Shown: in pieces, positions 1-7,841 of the stretch | Position numbering within the stretch: the first letter of the stretch is position 1 | How the letters are laid out: each line of letters starts with the position of its first letter | DNA from: Bacteroidales bacterium | GTDB lineage: Bacteria; Bacteroidota; Bacteroidia; Bacteroidales; WCHB1-69 | DNA: 43,730 bases | Reading direction: 5' to 3' | Assembly (NCBI GenBank): GCA_017649855.1 | Contig: JAGCGA010000009.1 | Coordinates: forward strand, 1-43,730 | The notes under the pieces: model-generated | The model's input: the letters and a program-made list of their open reading frames with translations, nothing else | What the model was told of the DNA's origin: nothing | Database searches by the model: none | Made by a program: the position numbers and the translations under genes

Positions 1-301
1 AATAAAAGAATAAAATTACGGTTAAATGGTAAGAGTCCCGTGCAATACCGAACTCTTTCTACAACCTGATATTGTTTAACATGTCCAACTTTTGGGGTGC
101 AGTTCACTTATAAGGGGTTATTAGGATAGTGTTTCTCCGAAACACTTCCCCATAGAGCACGTGGGCGGGCATACCGACATGCGGTGCGGACGCGGCGTGA
201 ATGGCCGGCCTCCAACAGCGGCGTGCAAAGGCGCTTGCGTTTACAAAAATGCAGGCCTTCGTAGTGTCTTCAAAGTTAAAGTCAAAGTTCAATGTCCAAC
301 C
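1..301. other. Intergenic stretch with GC-rich core; possible insertion-sequence end
   Basis: No recognised gene. Positions 1-90 are AT-rich. Positions 82-115 contain TGTCCAACTTTTGGGGTGCA, which reminds me of terminal sequence of Bacteroidota insertion elements; this is a memory-based guess and no second end is visible. A small hairpin (GTGTTTC, 3-nt loop, GAAACAC) lies at about 130-146. Positions 155-260 are clearly GC-rich. A 62-codon minus-strand frame (104-292) spans the core, but it has an Arg/Ala/His-rich composition, no domain and no signal peptide, so I do not call it a gene. Positions 271-289 carry CAAAGTT twice, a simple repeat similar in style to the one near 35800. Confidence 0.35.
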
Positions 302-1078
302 TCACAACTCACGCCTCACGATCCGCGATAGCATGGGCACGCGGAGGACGTCGGGGAGGAGGCAGGAGAGGGCAAAACTCAGGGGGTTGATGATGATGTG
401 GCGTTTGCCTTTCAGGGTCTGCCGGATACACTTCTGTGCTATATGTTTAGTGCTTTTGAGGGTGGTCTTGCCCCAGAAGCCTTGTCGCTCGATGCGGGCG
501 GTCACCTCGTCGTTGGTGGCCATGGCGCCGGGGGAGGCGATGCTGACGGTGACGCCCGTTTCTTTTAACTCTTCGCGCAGGCCTAAGGAAAAGCTCCAGA
601 GGAATGCTTTGGAGGCGGGATAGACGGTCTTGTAGGCGGTGGGGTTGAGGGCGGCCATGCTGCCGATGTTCAGGATGTAGGCTCGCGGTTGCCGTTTCAG
701 ATTGGGCAGCAGTTGGTGGGTCAGCAGGGTGGTGGCGCGCACGTTGAGGTCGAGGATGTTCTCTAGGTAGTCGGTCGGGGCCTCCTCGAAGGTTCGGGTG
801 CCGCCGGTGCCGGCATTGTTGACCAGCATGAAGAGGTCGTAGTGGGCGTTGAGGTCGGCGGTCAGGGCGAGCACCTCTTCACGACGGGTCAGGTCGGCGA
901 TGCGGGCCACCGTGGGGATGCCGTAGCGGGCATGGAGCTCTTCGGCGACGGTCTCCACGCGCGGGTTGGTGCCGGTGAGGATGAGGCTGTAGCCCCGCCG
1001 CGCCAGCTCCTCGGCCAGTTCGCGCCCCAGGCCGCGCGAGGCGCCTGTGACCAATGCGTATGCATTCGGAGTGCTCAT
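302..1078 (-). CDS. SDR-family NAD(P)-dependent oxidoreductase
   Basis: A 258-residue classical short-chain dehydrogenase, the usual length for the family. The Rossmann nucleotide-binding motif TGASRGLG is at residues 11-18, NNAG at 87-90, and the catalytic Ser140, Tyr153 and Lys157 (YPASK) are all present, so the enzyme should be active. A segment near residues 201-230 rich in Lys/Thr resembles the substrate loop of DltE/YqjQ-type SDRs, but the substrate cannot be read from sequence. The start at 1078 is supported by a strong AGGAGG five bases upstream, unusual in this AT-leader-rich genome. It follows the acetyltransferase gene by 9 bases, so the two are very probably co-transcribed. Confidence 0.9.
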   Translation of the reverse strand: MSTPNAYALVTGASRGLGRELAEELARRGYSLILTGTNPRVETVAEELHARYGIPTVARIADLTRREEVLALTADLNAHYDLFMLVNNAGTGGTRTFEEAPTDYLENILDLNVRATTLLTHQLLPNLKRQPRAYILNIGSMAALNPTAYKTVYPASKAFLWSFSLGLREELKETGVTVSIASPGAMATNDEVTARIERQGFWGKTTLKSTKHIAQKCIRQTLKGKRHIIINPLSFALSCLLPDVLRVPMLSRIVRREL

Positions 1079-1087
1079 CTCTTCCTC

Positions 1088-2197
1088 CTATTCAATGTCC
1101 TTGTGATAGCATCTGCGGCGGATGATGACCTCGCCGCCATATTTCTTCCATACCAACGCCGCGGGATTGTCCTCCAGCTGCTGGGAGGCGATGGCATAGT
1201 GGTATCCTTTTTTGAGAAAGGCCTCGTGCAGCTGCTTGTGATAGAGCACGTGGATGCCGCTGTTGAAGTACTCCGGCGCCACGCCCGTGAGGAACATGTC
1301 CACCAGGTCGTTCTTGCGGCGCGCCTGCACGATATGCCACCATCCGAAGGGCAGCAGCGAGCCGTTGGCCTTCTGGAAGGCCTTGCTCAGCGAGGGCAGG
1401 CACATGGCCAACCCCACCGGCTGCTCCTGCTCGTCCACAATGAGCGACACCAGGTCGAGGTCGGCGACGATGAAGTTGTTGTTGATCTCCCACTCGATCT
1501 CTTCGTCGGTCAGCGGGATGAAGTTGTAGATGTTGACATAGCTCCGGTTCAGCAGCTGGAAGAACTTGCGGCCGTTGACGCGCAGTTCCGCCTTGCTGCG
1601 ACTGGGCTTGAGCCTGACGTGGTACTTCTCGGTCACCAGCTTGCAGAGCCTGTTGAAACGCTCCGGCACTTCGCCCACCGGCACTTTGTATTGGATGTAG
1701 TCCACCTCTTTCTCGAAGCGGAGGTCGTTCTCGAGGATGGCCGGGTAGTAGGGGTAGTTGTAGTCGCCGGTGATGGAGGGGATCTGGTCGAAGCCGTCCA
1801 CCAGCATGGCTTGTCGCTGCATGTTGGAGAAGCGGGAGGGGCCGCAGATCTCGGTCATCCCTTGTGCTTTGCCCCACTCCTCGACCGTCTTCAGCAGCAG
1901 GCGGGCCACCTCGGGGTTGTCGATGAAGTCGAGCCACCCAAAGCGCACGCGCCGTTGGCCTTTGAGCTCGTTGCATTTGCGGTTGACGATGCCGGCCACG
2001 CGCCCCACCACCTCCTGGCCGTCGTAGCAGAGCCAGTATTTGACATTGCAGAACTGCAGGGCCGGGTGGCGATACATCTCCACGAGTTCGCCCTTCTCAA
2101 GGGTCGGGACATAGTAGGGGCAGTTCTGGTACAGTTTCTTCGGGAACTGGACGAAGAGTTTCTTCTCTTTTCTAGTGGTGACTTCGCGAACTTCCAT
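1088..2197 (-). CDS. GNAT-superfamily N-acetyltransferase-like protein
   Basis: A 369-residue soluble protein with no signal peptide. It resembles a broad family of roughly 370-residue GNAT-like proteins (YghO type): an N-terminal segment ending in the core acetyl-CoA strand GRVAGIVN, a central GPSRFSNMQRQAML...GFDQIPS block followed by a Tyr/Pro-rich YNYPYY stretch, and a second GNAT-like half ending in a YGGEVIIRRRCY strand. The acceptor substrate is unknown. It is the first gene of a two-gene unit with the downstream dehydrogenase. A -7 box lies 27-34 bases upstream of the start codon. Family call is by motif appearance only. Confidence 0.75.
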   Translation of the reverse strand: MEVREVTTRKEKKLFVQFPKKLYQNCPYYVPTLEKGELVEMYRHPALQFCNVKYWLCYDGQEVVGRVAGIVNRKCNELKGQRRVRFGWLDFIDNPEVARLLLKTVEEWGKAQGMTEICGPSRFSNMQRQAMLVDGFDQIPSITGDYNYPYYPAILENDLRFEKEVDYIQYKVPVGEVPERFNRLCKLVTEKYHVRLKPSRSKAELRVNGRKFFQLLNRSYVNIYNFIPLTDEEIEWEINNNFIVADLDLVSLIVDEQEQPVGLAMCLPSLSKAFQKANGSLLPFGWWHIVQARRKNDLVDMFLTGVAPEYFNSGIHVLYHKQLHEAFLKKGYHYAIASQQLEDNPAALVWKKYGGEVIIRRRCYHKDIE

Positions 2198-2223
2198 AAT
2201 CAGTTGGTGTTGAGAACAGGCCG

Positions 2224-2231
2224 CAAATATA
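2224..2231 (-). promoter_or_regulatory. Predicted -7 promoter box for acetyltransferase/SDR unit
   Basis: The minus strand reads TATATTTG, matching the Bacteroidota TAnnTTTG -7 consensus, 26 bases before the start codon at 2197. No clear TTG -33 element is seen at the expected spacing. Confidence 0.45.
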
Positions 2232-2374
2232 TAAAATTATTTGGATTGGGTGTGTGTTGAAAATACACAAGGCTTGTGCGTGTTAAGGATTTGCTTGAAT
2301 GGACGACAGAATCGTGTTTTATTTGCTCCTTTCTTGTTTTTATAACCTTTTTGAAATATCAGGAGTACGAGCTG

Positions 2375-2557
2375 ATGCAGGAGATTTTTGTCTATAATGT
2401 GCCTGAGATAATCCGACAGAGTGTGTCGGAAAACGGCATCGACTGCATTGAGTTTGAGCCCAACGACTTTGGAGTGGAAAAACTCTATTTTGATGTCCAT
2501 CGGAGATTAGAAGTGGGATATCCCGAGTTTCCTGATGATGATTTATTAGCATTGTAA
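2375..2557 (+). CDS. Small acidic orphan protein
   Basis: A 60-residue ORF, rich in Asp/Glu (for example FPDDD near the C-terminus), with no transmembrane segment and no family I recognise. The frame is open from 2276, but I chose ATG 2375 because AGGAG stands 9 bases before it and the extra upstream residues look like translated AT-rich leader. It stands alone between the acetyltransferase promoter and the convergent toxin-antitoxin pair. It could be a remnant of a larger gene or a small accessory protein. A short hairpin (CCGACA, 5-nt loop, TGTCGG) falls inside the coding region around 2410-2427. Confidence 0.4.
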   Translation: MQEIFVYNVPEIIRQSVSENGIDCIEFEPNDFGVEKLYFDVHRRLEVGYPEFPDDDLLAL

Positions 2558-2617
2558 ATGCTCTTGGTAGAATAGAAGTAATAGAGTTTATCTAGAAATC
2601 AACAGAAAACACAAGTT

Positions 2618-2914
2618 TCATGCCATAACAACTTCTTTTCTCCTTCTTTTACTGGTTACCCTGATAATGTCGGTATCCAAAGCTTCTGAAATTTTGGCTA
2701 TTGTGGCCATGGTCATGTTGTGCGTACCTGAGAGCCATCGGCTAACTTCGGTCTCTGTTTTTCCAAGAAGACGAGCAAGGTCTTTCTGCGAGAGTCCTTT
2801 TTCCTCCATTATCTCATAAATTCTGTTGGCAATTTTGACAGACATCTCCATCTGACGTTTCATTTCTGGCGTCATGGTTTGTCTGATTTCATCTAAAAAT
2901 TTGTTGGTCTTCAT
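2618..2914 (-). CDS. XRE-family HTH antitoxin (HigA-like)
   Basis: A 98-residue DNA-binding protein with a Cro/C1-type helix-turn-helix at about residues 30-85: the SQKDLARLLGKTETEVSRWLSG core and the TMATIAKISEALD helix are characteristic. The N-terminal 30 residues are helical and probably contact the toxin; the C-terminus is basic (SKRRRKE). The gene starts 11 bases after the stop of the putative toxin gene, in the toxin-first order typical of HigBA systems. By family knowledge such antitoxins neutralise the toxin and repress their own promoter; the palindrome at 3432-3461 is the likely binding site. Confidence 0.85.
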   Translation of the reverse strand: MKTNKFLDEIRQTMTPEMKRQMEMSVKIANRIYEIMEEKGLSQKDLARLLGKTETEVSRWLSGTHNMTMATIAKISEALDTDIIRVTSKRRRKEVVMA

Positions 2915-2925
2915 ATCGTAAGATT

Positions 2926-3411
2926 TTATTCATTTATGTCAATAACAAACGATAATGGTCCGAGTAATTTTGTGCCACATACAGTCAATACCTGTTGTTG
3001 CTCCAATCGTTTGAGTTGAATGTCAATTTTCTGAAGTGTGTTCACACATCTGTTGAGATGTTCATCTTCTTGGTAGGTGGTTGTTTCTTTTATACCACCA
3101 TTGCCCAAAATCAGCACTTTTGATTGTATGTTTAGCAAATATAGTCTCAAACAAGCTGTTTCAAGATGCGATGGCAAAGCCATAACCCTGTCACGTTTTT
3201 TTCCCTCATATCTGAAATGCCTGTCCTCAGCGCCATCTCTCTTGATAATATCCAAACGATAGACAATCTGAGCAACATCTTTTGGGTATTTGTCCTTGTA
3301 TTGGAGAAGAAATTTTTCAAATTCGGTATATTCCTCACCTTCAAAACGAGGAGAATATAGGCTCACTTTACTTCCATCTTCAAGTAGTTCAATAAATAAG
3401 TCATGTTTCAT
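2926..3411 (-). CDS. Putative RelE/HigB-like toxin
   Basis: A 161-residue protein starting at ATG 3411; an upstream in-frame ATG at 3489 would translate the promoter/operator and is rejected. The core ETACLRLYLLNIQSKVLIL followed by NGGIKETTTYQEDEHLN is like the beta-strand and Arg/Lys signature of RelE/ParE-superfamily (Gp49-like) toxins, which cleave mRNA on ribosomes. A Lys/Arg-rich RYEGKKRDRV patch precedes it. The C-terminal 40 residues extend beyond the usual toxin core. The toxin assignment rests mainly on this weak fold signature, on the antitoxin gene 11 bases downstream and on the operator upstream. Nuclease activity is inferred, not shown. Confidence 0.65.
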   Translation of the reverse strand: MKHDLFIELLEDGSKVSLYSPRFEGEEYTEFEKFLLQYKDKYPKDVAQIVYRLDIIKRDGAEDRHFRYEGKKRDRVMALPSHLETACLRLYLLNIQSKVLILGNGGIKETTTYQEDEHLNRCVNTLQKIDIQLKRLEQQQVLTVCGTKLLGPLSFVIDINE

Positions 3412-3431
3412 AGTAACAATGTATTTAGAGT

Positions 3432-3461
3432 GCAAAAATAAACATAAAAGTTTATTTTTGC
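3432..3461. promoter_or_regulatory. Perfect palindromic operator of the toxin-antitoxin unit
   Basis: GCAAAAATAAAC (3432-3443) and its exact reverse complement (3450-3461) flank a 6-base spacer ATAAAA. The site lies 21 bases upstream of the toxin start codon and covers the whole -7 box and spacer of the promoter, so binding of the HTH antitoxin there would block RNA polymerase. Sequence symmetry is directly seen; the identity of the binder is inferred. Confidence 0.7.
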
Positions 3462-3463
3462 AA
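3433..3463 (-). promoter_or_regulatory. Toxin-antitoxin promoter
   Basis: On the minus strand a TTG -33 element (3461-3463) is followed after exactly 20 bases by the -7 box TATTTTTG (3433-3440). This is the best match to the Bacteroidota promoter consensus in the window, and it places the start of transcription about 15 bases before the toxin ATG. Confidence 0.65.
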
Positions 3464-3562
3464 GAGGGGGATAGATAGTAAAAATACATATGTTACCATC
3501 ACCTCATTTTGCAAGGTTCTTGAATAAAAACAGTGAAAGAACGGCGAGACAAAAGGATCCTT

Positions 3563-4498
3563 CTATCTCAGTGCGGCGGCGCCGAGGATGGCGGCGTCGT
3601 TGGAGGGGAGGTGCGAGAGTTCGAGCTTTACCTTGCCCTTGTAGAGGAAGAGCAGGTTCTCCTCGAAGTACTTTCTCAGCGGTTTCATGAGGATCTCGCC
3701 CACCTGCGTCGGGCCTCCGAAGAGGAAGATGCCCTCGGGCTCGGAGAAGGCGACGGCGTTGGCCAACGCGAAGCCGAGCCAGTAGGCGGTCTTGTCGTAG
3801 GCGGCCAGTGCGGCCTTGTCACCCTGGGTGGCTAACATGCCGACCTCTTTGCAGGTGATGGCCTTCTGCTCGTCGGTGGGCTCGGTGCCGTGCATCTCGG
3901 CGTAAGCCTCCAGGTAGTTGCGGCAGATGGCGCCCGCCGCGGCGTAGGTCTCCAGACAGCCCACGCGCCCGCAGCCGCATTGGCGGCCCCGCGGATCGAC
4001 TATGACGTGGCCCAGCTCGCCGGCGAAGCCATGGACACCACGCAGCACCTGCCCGTCGATGACGATGCCGCTGCCCACGCCCGTGCCGAGAGTATAGACG
4101 ATGAAGTTGGTCATGCCCTTGGCGCCGCCATAGACCATCTCGCCCAAGGCGGCGGCATTGGCGTCATTGTCCAAGGCCGATGGTACGCCCAAGGCCTCCG
4201 TGATCATCTGGCAGATGGGGATGCGCTCCTTGAAGCGGAGGTTGACGGTGTTCTCCTCGATACAGCCAGTGGCGTAGCTGCTGTTGGGCGAGCCGATGCC
4301 GACCCGCTCGATGGCCTCCACGCCGCAGTCGGCCATGACCTTGCGGATGGCCTCCACGATGTCGGCGATATAGGGTTTGCTCTCGGTGTATTGCTGGGTG
4401 GGAAGGGTCTCCTTGCCCATGATGCGTGCGTCGTCGCGGACCAGCCCGATGACGGTGTTGGTGGCACCGATGTCGATGCCGATGGCGTAGGTATGCAT
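3563..4498 (-). CDS. ROK-family sugar kinase (glucokinase-like)
   Basis: A 311-residue cytoplasmic ROK kinase. The ATP phosphate loop GIDIGATNT is at residues 7-15, the catalytic aspartate is Asp112 in DNDANAAALGE, and the zinc site of the ROK signature is complete: ELGH (His164) with Cys174, Cys176 and Cys181 in CGCGRVGC. The sequence lacks the N-terminal HTH of ROK repressors, so it is an enzyme. Family knowledge gives glucose, N-acetylglucosamine or N-acetylmannosamine as substrates; sequence alone does not decide. It is the last gene of the peptidoglycan operon, 4 bases after mltG, so use of amino sugars released by wall turnover is attractive but inferred. Confidence 0.9.
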   Translation of the reverse strand: MHTYAIGIDIGATNTVIGLVRDDARIMGKETLPTQQYTESKPYIADIVEAIRKVMADCGVEAIERVGIGSPNSSYATGCIEENTVNLRFKERIPICQMITEALGVPSALDNDANAAALGEMVYGGAKGMTNFIVYTLGTGVGSGIVIDGQVLRGVHGFAGELGHVIVDPRGRQCGCGRVGCLETYAAAGAICRNYLEAYAEMHGTEPTDEQKAITCKEVGMLATQGDKAALAAYDKTAYWLGFALANAVAFSEPEGIFLFGGPTQVGEILMKPLRKYFEENLLFLYKGKVKLELSHLPSNDAAILGAAALR

Positions 4499-4502
4499 AG
4501 TC

Positions 4503-5525
4503 TTAGCGTTTTATGTTTCGTTTGTTAAGGGCGGCCCTGTAGCGGGCGGCGTTCTGGGCATGCACTGCCGCGGAGGCGGTGAAGTTGTGGTAGCCGGAGA
4601 AGTCCTCCTTGGCGCACATGTAGAGGTAGTCGTGATGACGGTAGTGCAGCACGGAGTCCAGGGTGGAGGCCTCGGGGATGCAGATGGGTCCCGGCGGCAA
4701 TCCCCTGTATTTGTAGGTGTTGTAGGGGGAGTCCACCTGCAGGTCGGCATTCAGGATGCGCTGCCGCGTGAAGTCGCCCAACGCGAACTTGACGGTCGGG
4801 TCCGACTGTAGCAGCATGTCCTTGTGCAACCGGTTGATGTAGAGTCCGGCGATGATGCTCTTCTCGGCGGGCTTCCGGTTCTCCTCCTCCACGATGGAGG
4901 CGAGGGTGGCCACCTCCGCGGGCGTCAACCCGATGGAGTCGGCCAACTGCTTCCGCTTCTCTGTCCAGAACTTCTGATACTCGGCATACATCTTTTCGAA
5001 GAATTCCTGGGCGGTGATGTCGTAGTAGATCTGGTAGCTGTTGGGGATGAAGGCTGAGGGCAAGGTGTAAGGCGTGAACCCATATTGTTGGAGGAAGGCG
5101 GTGTCTTGCAGCAGGGCGGCCAGCTCCTCCTTTTCGAAGAAGAACTTGCCGTCGGTCTTCTGCACCAGCTGGTCGACGGTGCGGAGGTTGTTGAAGGTGA
5201 AGTCCACGGGGAAGTGCTGTCCGCGGCGCAGCATCCGGACCAGTTGGATGTTGCTGGTGCCGGGCACGATGGTGTATTTGCCGGTGCGGGGCGTCTTGAA
5301 ACGCATCAGCTGGCAAGTCCACTGGAAGGTCTTCCCGTTTTTGAGGATCTGCTGCTCGTCCAGTTGGGCTTGCAGTTGTCCCATGGTGGTCTGCTGGGGC
5401 ACCAGGAGTCGGGTGTTTTCCGTCACGGCGGTGTTGTTTGCGAAGAGCACGTAGGCGGCGGCTCCGATGGCGGCAATGCCCAAGAGTAGCAGACAGAGTA
5501 GAAGGATGAGTATGTTTTTTTTCAT
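4503..5525 (-). CDS. mltG: Endolytic murein transglycosylase MltG
   Basis: A 340-residue YceG/MltG protein with a single N-terminal membrane anchor (residues 4-29) and a periplasmic lytic domain. The catalytic glutamate is in ASIVEEEN (Glu213 by comparison with E. coli MltG), followed by the family signature GLYINRL...LLQSDPTVKFA and YNTYKYRGLPPGPI. MltG cleaves nascent glycan strands and helps set glycan length. All key residues are present and the length is typical. It sits 6 bases after the NlpC/P60 peptidase and 4 bases before the ROK kinase in one operon. Confidence 0.95.
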   Translation of the reverse strand: MKKNILILLLCLLLLGIAAIGAAAYVLFANNTAVTENTRLLVPQQTTMGQLQAQLDEQQILKNGKTFQWTCQLMRFKTPRTGKYTIVPGTSNIQLVRMLRRGQHFPVDFTFNNLRTVDQLVQKTDGKFFFEKEELAALLQDTAFLQQYGFTPYTLPSAFIPNSYQIYYDITAQEFFEKMYAEYQKFWTEKRKQLADSIGLTPAEVATLASIVEEENRKPAEKSIIAGLYINRLHKDMLLQSDPTVKFALGDFTRQRILNADLQVDSPYNTYKYRGLPPGPICIPEASTLDSVLHYRHHDYLYMCAKEDFSGYHNFTASAAVHAQNAARYRAALNKRNIKR

Positions 5526-5531
5526 GTCCGG

Positions 5532-6329
5532 TTAGTCTAGAAGTCGTTTGATGATGCGCAGTTGGTGGGTGTAGCGGCGCAGTCCTTGGTGGAAGATGCC
5601 GGTCTCGTCGAGGGTGTTGATTTGGACACAGCCGCTGGCATGGATGATCTGCTGGTAGCCACAGACGATACCGGTATGCACAATCGTACCCTCCTCGTTT
5701 TGGAAGAAGGCCACGTCGCCGATGCGGGTCTCCTGGATGAAATCGACGGTCTCACCGTTGTTCACCTGTTGGGAGGCGTCGCGGGGCAGCTGGATGCCGA
5801 GGCACGCGAAGACGTTCTGCACGAAGCCTGAGCAGTCGATGCCGGCGGGGGTTCTGCCACCCCACAGGTAGGGGGCGTTGAGGTATTGGAAGGCGATGGA
5901 GAGCAGCCGTTCCTGTTGTTCGGTGACACCCTCATGCCGGGGCAGGGGTTTCGCTTCCGGCAGCTCTACCGCGAAGGTGCGTCCGCCCAGCTGGAAGATG
6001 CCGTCGTGGGGCAGCGGGAACTGGGACCCTAACGCGATGGGGAAGATGACGCTGGTGGCCATGTCGCGGAGGTACAGGAAGGTGCGGTCCACGCGGTGGC
6101 GCGGAGACTCCTCATAGGCCGAGAACTCCGCTTCGGGCATCTCGGTGTGTTGCTTGGCGCTGATCCATCCTTCGTAGCCACAGTCGGTGGTGCAGATGCG
6201 CAGCCAGTCGCGGGTGGCTTCCAAGATGGAGTAGGTCTCTCCGAACAGCAGTTGGGAGACCATCTCCGAGGCGTGACTGTCGGCGGCGCGCATGGGCACC
6301 GCCAGTTGCAAACAGACTCCGTAGTTCAT
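5532..6329 (-). CDS. NlpC/P60 (C40) cell-wall peptidase with SH3 domains
   Basis: A 265-residue protein. Residues 1-60 form a bacterial SH3-like domain (VSQLLFGETYSILEATRDWLRI...GYEGWI), about 65-125 a probable second one, and about 140-260 the NlpC/P60 domain. The catalytic triad reads Cys166 (GIDCSGF), His218 (VHTGI) and His230 (IHASG). These enzymes cut gamma-D-Glu-diamino-acid bonds in stem peptides. No signal peptide is visible, which suits the cytoplasmic Bacteroidota homologues thought to recycle imported muropeptides, although another export route cannot be excluded. It lies 11 bases after the DUF3127 gene and 6 bases before mltG. Confidence 0.9.
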   Translation of the reverse strand: MNYGVCLQLAVPMRAADSHASEMVSQLLFGETYSILEATRDWLRICTTDCGYEGWISAKQHTEMPEAEFSAYEESPRHRVDRTFLYLRDMATSVIFPIALGSQFPLPHDGIFQLGGRTFAVELPEAKPLPRHEGVTEQQERLLSIAFQYLNAPYLWGGRTPAGIDCSGFVQNVFACLGIQLPRDASQQVNNGETVDFIQETRIGDVAFFQNEEGTIVHTGIVCGYQQIIHASGCVQINTLDETGIFHQGLRRYTHQLRIIKRLLD

Positions 6330-6340
6330 AGTGTCTGGAT

Positions 6341-6790
6341 TTAGAAGGGCAGGTCGTCGGTCATGCCGCTGTCGGTGAAGGTGTCCTCGTCGGGCATGTC
6401 AGGCAAGGTGTTGGCGGGAGCGCTGGGAATGTAGGCGGGCTGGGTGGCTGCTGGTGCTGCCGGAGGGGGAGTGGTCTGCATGTAGCCCGCCGGCATGGTC
6501 GGGATCTGTGGCTCTGCTGCCGGCTCCAGCTTCCACGCTTTCACGTCGGTGTACCATTTGCCGTTGAACTCGCGCGACTCCAAGTCGAAGGAGACCTTCA
6601 CCAACTGGCCCTCCGCAAACTGATTCAACATGTCGGTCTTGTCGCCCCAGAGGTTGGCGCATATCTTGCGGGGATACTGTTCTTGGGTTTCAATGACGAA
6701 CTCCTGTTTCATCCAGTTGTTGCCAGTCTTGCTGACGCCTTGCTGTACAGCCAATTTTTGTATGAGCTTACCTGTGATTTCTAATGACAT
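6341..6790 (-). CDS. DUF3127 domain protein (OB-fold-like)
   Basis: A 149-residue protein with an N-terminal domain of about 95 residues (MSLEITGKLIQKL...WMKQEFVIET...ICANLWGDK...VKVSFDLESREFNGKWYTDVKAWKLE) that matches my memory of DUF3127, a Bacteroidota family with an OB-like, single-strand-binding-protein-like appearance. The remainder is a Pro/Ala/Thr-rich linker ending in an acidic tail (MPDEDTF...TDDLPF) very like the acidic tip of SSB proteins, which recruits partners. Function is not established. It sits inside the cell-wall operon, which gives no obvious reason for a nucleic-acid protein. Confidence 0.8.
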   Translation of the reverse strand: MSLEITGKLIQKLAVQQGVSKTGNNWMKQEFVIETQEQYPRKICANLWGDKTDMLNQFAEGQLVKVSFDLESREFNGKWYTDVKAWKLEPAAEPQIPTMPAGYMQTTPPPAAPAATQPAYIPSAPANTLPDMPDEDTFTDSGMTDDLPF

Positions 6791-6822
6791 AGTATAAGTA
6801 TATGATTGTGTTAATATTTGTG

Positions 6823-7797
6823 TTATTTGTCTTTCTTTCTGCCGAAGAGGCTGATGTAGCGACTCGGATGGGCTTGGAAGTCTTTGAGGAGGGTGTTGAG
6901 TTGCTCCACCGTGCTGTTGATGTTGCGGTAGAGGGAGTCGTTGTTCATCAGCTGGCCCACGGTGCCGTTGCCTTGCTCTATTTTGTCGGTGATGTCGTTG
7001 AGGTGGGTGATGGTCTGCTGGGCGTCGTTGATGAGCGTGTTGACGTTGCTCTTGGCGATGGAGTCGGAGATTTTGTCGAAGTTCTGGATGATGGTGTTGA
7101 TCTTGGGGCCGGCATCGTTGAGGGTGGTGACCAGCTCGTTGAGTTTGCCGACGGCATTGGAGACCTTAGCCTCGTTGTTGGCTAGCAGGCTGTTGAGGTG
7201 CTGGGTGGAGGCCTCCAGGTTGACGAGGGTGCTCTTGAGCATGAGGGCACCGTTCTGGTCATCGCTGGGACGGAAGGTCTCGCGCAGGGAGAGGCCGATG
7301 GTGTCCACGGAGGCGAGGACGCTCTGGAGTTGTCCTTTGAGGTCATCCAGGCCATCGGTCAGGCCACCGCCTTGGAGTCCGCAGGCGAGGGTGTCGCCAT
7401 GTTTGGCCATCTGGGGCGAGGAGCCTAACACCACGTTGACGGCCACGCCGCCCAACACGTCGGTCTGGGCTACCAGGAACTTGGAGTCGGCGGGGATGTC
7501 CAGCTTCTCGGTGACGAGGAACTCGGCGCAGATGCGGATGGGGTTGCTGCTCAACAGCGAGATGTTGGTCACCTTGCCGATGGGGTAGCCGTTCAGCAGC
7601 AGGTTGGTGCTCTCGTGGAGCCCGCCGATGTCTTCAAAGACTCCGTAGTAATACTGCTTGTGTCCAAAAATCTTGATCCCTTTCAGGAACTTGATGCCCA
7701 CGTAGAGGATGGCCAGGGCGATGATGGCGAAGATGGCCACCTTGATGTTGCGGGCTGTGTTGTTGGCGTATTGCTGTTTTTTCTCTTTATTGCTCAT
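6823..7797 (-). CDS. MCE/MlaD-family lipid transport protein
   Basis: A protein of about 324 residues starting at ATG 7797 (MSNKEKK); an in-frame ATG at 7836 would reach almost to the amidase stop and is less likely. After a basic N-terminus comes one membrane helix (VAIFAIIALAILYVGI), then an MCE domain (YYYGVFEDIGGL...GYPIGKVTNI...VLGGVAVNVVLG), then long alpha-helical coiled-coil sequence with repeated Leu/Ile and Asn/Asp (residues about 160-310). MCE proteins form hexameric tunnels moving phospholipids between membranes. The ABC partners (MlaE/MlaF) are not in the window. It lies between the amidase and DUF3127 genes in the same operon. Confidence 0.9.
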   Translation of the reverse strand: MSNKEKKQQYANNTARNIKVAIFAIIALAILYVGIKFLKGIKIFGHKQYYYGVFEDIGGLHESTNLLLNGYPIGKVTNISLLSSNPIRICAEFLVTEKLDIPADSKFLVAQTDVLGGVAVNVVLGSSPQMAKHGDTLACGLQGGGLTDGLDDLKGQLQSVLASVDTIGLSLRETFRPSDDQNGALMLKSTLVNLEASTQHLNSLLANNEAKVSNAVGKLNELVTTLNDAGPKINTIIQNFDKISDSIAKSNVNTLINDAQQTITHLNDITDKIEQGNGTVGQLMNNDSLYRNINSTVEQLNTLLKDFQAHPSRYISLFGRKKDK

Positions 7798-7841
7798 GAT
7801 CAGAGATTCTTCGTTTTTACTACTTGTATGCGGCAAAGATA

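Noticed and set aside
104..292. 62-codon minus-strand ORF
   Set aside because: No start signal, no family, Arg/Ala/His-rich composition in a GC-rich block; more likely non-coding or a repeat.
842..2260. A 472-codon plus-strand frame
   Set aside because: Antisense to the acetyltransferase and dehydrogenase, which have clear family motifs; shadow.
3412..3489. N-terminal extension of the toxin from ATG 3489
   Set aside because: It crosses the palindromic operator and promoter; ATG 3411 is the better start.
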